Positions 62,253 through 64,000 of a stretch of 64,000 bases of DNA are shown in pieces. Where the stretch lies: contig NZ_JANUHA010000002.1 of assembly GCF_024753255.1 (NCBI RefSeq), positions 248,001 to 312,000 on the forward strand, read 5' to 3'. Source of the stretch: Massilia agri. Its GTDB lineage: Bacteria; Pseudomonadota; Gammaproteobacteria; Burkholderiales; Burkholderiaceae_D. The first letter of the stretch is position 1. Each line of letters starts with the position of its first letter. Both the position numbers and the translations under genes were made by a program. Below the pieces are notes generated by a model that worked only from the letters and a program-made list of their open reading frames with translations, did not search any database and was not told where the DNA came from.

Positions 62253-63185
62253 ATGGAATTTCGCCAACTGCGCTATTTCGTCGCCATCGTCGACCACGGT
62301 TCCCTGTCGCGCGCGGCCCTGGTCCTGCACGTGGCGCAGCCCGCGCTGACCCAGCAGCTGCGCCAGCTGGAGGAGGAGCTCGGCGCCCAGCTACTGCACC
62401 GCTCGGCGCACGGCGTGGTCAGTACCGACGCCGGCAAGATCTTCTACGAGCATGCCCAGGCCATCCTCAAGCAGGTCGCCGATGCCCGCTCGGCGGTGGT
62501 GCAGTCGACCACCCGCCCTTCCGGCAGCGTCTCGCTCGGCCTGCCGCACAGCATCTCGGGCGCGCTGGCGCTGCCGATCCTGAGCGCGGCGCGCGAGCGC
62601 TACCCTGAAATCACCCTGCAACTGACCGAGGAGATCACGGGCAGCCTGGCCGAGCAGCTCAAGTCCGGGCGCCTGAACCTGGCGGTGCTGTTCGACGACG
62701 TTCCGCTCGGCCACTTCACCGGCACGCCCCTGGTCGAGGAAGACCTGATGTTCATCTGCCGCGCCGGCTCGGCCTTCGCCCCGGCAGGACCTGGCGTGCG
62801 CCTGGGCGATGCCCTGGGCAGCACCTTGATCCTGCCGGCGCGCCAGCACGGCGTGCGCCCGCTCGTGGAACAGGCCGCGGCAAGCGCCGGCCTGGTGCTG
62901 GGCGCCGTCCTCGAGATCAATTCGCTGGCCATCCTGCGCTCGGCCCTGCTGGCCGACCTCGGCGCCACCCTGCTGCCGGTCGCGCCCCTGCTGGCCGACA
63001 TCGAACGCGGGGCGATGGCGGCCTGGCCGGTGGTCGATCCGGCAGTGACGCGCCAGGTGACGCTCTGCGCTTCGCGCAACATCCCGCTCACGAATGCGGC
63101 AGCGGCGATCGGAAAGCTGGTGCGCGAAGTGAGCGAAGACCTGTGCGCGCGCGGCGCCTGGCCCGGCGCCCGCCTGCGTGAATAA
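62253..63185 (+). CDS. LysR-family transcriptional regulator (nitrogen-assimilation control type)
   Basis: The 310-aa regulator has an N-terminal LysR winged helix (MEFRQLRYFVAIVDHGSLSRAA) and a substrate-binding domain (about 92-300). The sequence resembles the Nac/Cbl-like group. It is transcribed towards the indolepyruvate oxidoreductase gene 140 bp downstream and may regulate it. Confidence 0.9.
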   Translation: MEFRQLRYFVAIVDHGSLSRAALVLHVAQPALTQQLRQLEEELGAQLLHRSAHGVVSTDAGKIFYEHAQAILKQVADARSAVVQSTTRPSGSVSLGLPHSISGALALPILSAARERYPEITLQLTEEITGSLAEQLKSGRLNLAVLFDDVPLGHFTGTPLVEEDLMFICRAGSAFAPAGPGVRLGDALGSTLILPARQHGVRPLVEQAAASAGLVLGAVLEINSLAILRSALLADLGATLLPVAPLLADIERGAMAAWPVVDPAVTRQVTLCASRNIPLTNAAAAIGKLVREVSEDLCARGAWPGARLRE

Positions 63186-63325
63186 CGGTCATCAGATTTT
63201 CTTATACCCCCATCCGCATTCCCTATTGGCTTAGCCGAGGCCAAATCCCTACACTCCACGCGGTCACTATGCGCCCTGCCTACCCGGCGGCCGGCGCTGC
63301 ACAGAACCACACGATGGAGACCCGC

Positions 63326-64000
63326 ATGCCAGATACCGCCACGCCACAGGCCGTGGAGCCGGACACGTCCCGCTTGACCACTGTCACCCTCGACGACAAA
63401 TACACCGCCCGCACCGGCAACATCTTCCTCTCCGGTATCCAGGCACTGGTGCGCCTGCCGATGATCCAGCGCGAACGCGACGCCGCCGCCGGCCTGAACA
63501 CGGCCGGCTTCGTGTCCGGCTACCGCGGTTCGCCCCTGGGTGGTCTCGACGAGACCCTGTGGAAGGCCAAGGGCCACCTGGAAGCGAGCCACGTGCAGTT
63601 CGTCCCGGGCGTGAACGAAGACCTGGCGGCCACCGCCGTCTGGGGCACCCAGACCGTGGACCTGATCGGCCCCGCCAAGTACGACGGCGTGTTCGCCATG
63701 TGGTACGGCAAGGGCCCGGGCGTGGACCGCTGCGGCGACGTCTTCAAGCACATGAACCACGCCGGCACGGCGAAAAACGGCGGCGTGCTGCTGGTGGCCG
63801 GCGACGACCACGGCGCCTACTCTTCGACCCTGCCGCACCAGTCCGACCACATCTTCTCGGCCTGCATGATCCCCGTGCTCTACCCCTGCAACGTGCAGGA
63901 ATACCTGGACCTGGGCGTGCATGGCTGGGCCATGTCGCGCTACTCGGGCTGCGCGGTGGCCTTCAAGGCCCTGGCCGACACGGTCGAATCGAGCGCCTCG
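63326..64000 (+). CDS. Indolepyruvate ferredoxin oxidoreductase family protein, 5' part
   Basis: The first 225 codons are present; the gene continues past the window end. The sequence includes DDKYTARTGNIFLSGIQAL, GFVSGYRGSPLGGLD and PGVNEDLAATAVWGTQ, which start the large fused enzyme that oxidatively decarboxylates aryl pyruvates with thiamine diphosphate. GGAGA five bases before the ATG at 63326 is the reason for this start; ATGs at 63314 and 63269 are in frame. The full protein should exceed 1100 residues. Confidence 0.88.
   Translation, partial: MPDTATPQAVEPDTSRLTTVTLDDKYTARTGNIFLSGIQALVRLPMIQRERDAAAGLNTAGFVSGYRGSPLGGLDETLWKAKGHLEASHVQFVPGVNEDLAATAVWGTQTVDLIGPAKYDGVFAMWYGKGPGVDRCGDVFKHMNHAGTAKNGGVLLVAGDDHGAYSSTLPHQSDHIFSACMIPVLYPCNVQEYLDLGVHGWAMSRYSGCAVAFKALADTVESSAS

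Noticed and set aside
63269..63325. Upstream in-frame start codons for the indolepyruvate oxidoreductase
   Set aside because: ATGs at 63269 and 63314 lack a good ribosome-binding site, whereas GGAGA sits five bases before the ATG at 63326.

Overview
The window is GC-rich, densely coded betaproteobacterial chromosome. Gene families and order point to Oxalobacteraceae (Massilia/Duganella/Janthinobacterium type): a petABC-sspA-sspB block, a PEP-CTERM protein, a Tad pilus locus, and a TonB-receptor/halogenase carbohydrate locus. The assignment is by gene content only; no rRNA gene is present.

Layout. 1-10.2 kb is housekeeping: rhodanese, grxC, secB, SH3 protein, gpsA, a REP-like repeat, cupin and DUF2461 proteins, a DegS-type protease, mscL, the bc1 complex petABC, sspA, sspB and tRNA-Thr(TGT). 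10.26-20.68 kb is a genomic island between the tRNA-Thr gene and a degenerate copy of its 3' end. It carries a type I restriction-modification operon with an Abi_C-like ORF inserted between hsdS and hsdR, an attC-like site followed by two tiny tandem ORFs, a serine recombinase, and an unrecognised AT-rich two-gene module whose second protein has a HEPN-type R-x6-H motif. No tyrosine integrase is visible. 20.7-22.1 kb holds a PEP-CTERM protein and a lone lambda-R-type endolysin.

22.3-46 kb is a beta-glucan/glucose utilisation region: a GtsABC-type sugar ABC transporter with its ATPase, a LacI regulator, GH1 and GH3 beta-glucosidases, glucokinase, a GluP/FucP-type MFS transporter, and (after an inserted metallo-hydrolase/TetR pair) two tryptophan-halogenase-like flavoproteins, a JmjC-like cupin, a SapC-like protein, a 1003-aa TonB receptor, a polysaccharide deacetylase and a GH16 lipoprotein. 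Four LacI-type 14-bp palindromes (consensus TGGAAACGTTTCCA) lie at the promoters of the ABC operon, the GH1 operon, the TonB receptor and the deacetylase/GH16 operon. They suggest one regulon running from outer-membrane uptake and depolymerisation to phosphorylation.

46-58.1 kb contains a DUF2807 protein, a BON lipoprotein and a Tad (Flp) pilus locus read on the minus strand: flp, cpaA, an extra winged-helix/AAA ATPase, cpaB, cpaC, a small lipoprotein, cpaE, cpaF, tadB, tadC and a tadD-like gene. No TadE/F/G minor pilins are in the window. 58.4-64 kb holds a GGDEF cyclase, a DsbA-like isomerase, an SDR, an HD-GYP phosphodiesterase, a LysR regulator, and the 5' part of an indolepyruvate ferredoxin oxidoreductase gene that runs off the end.
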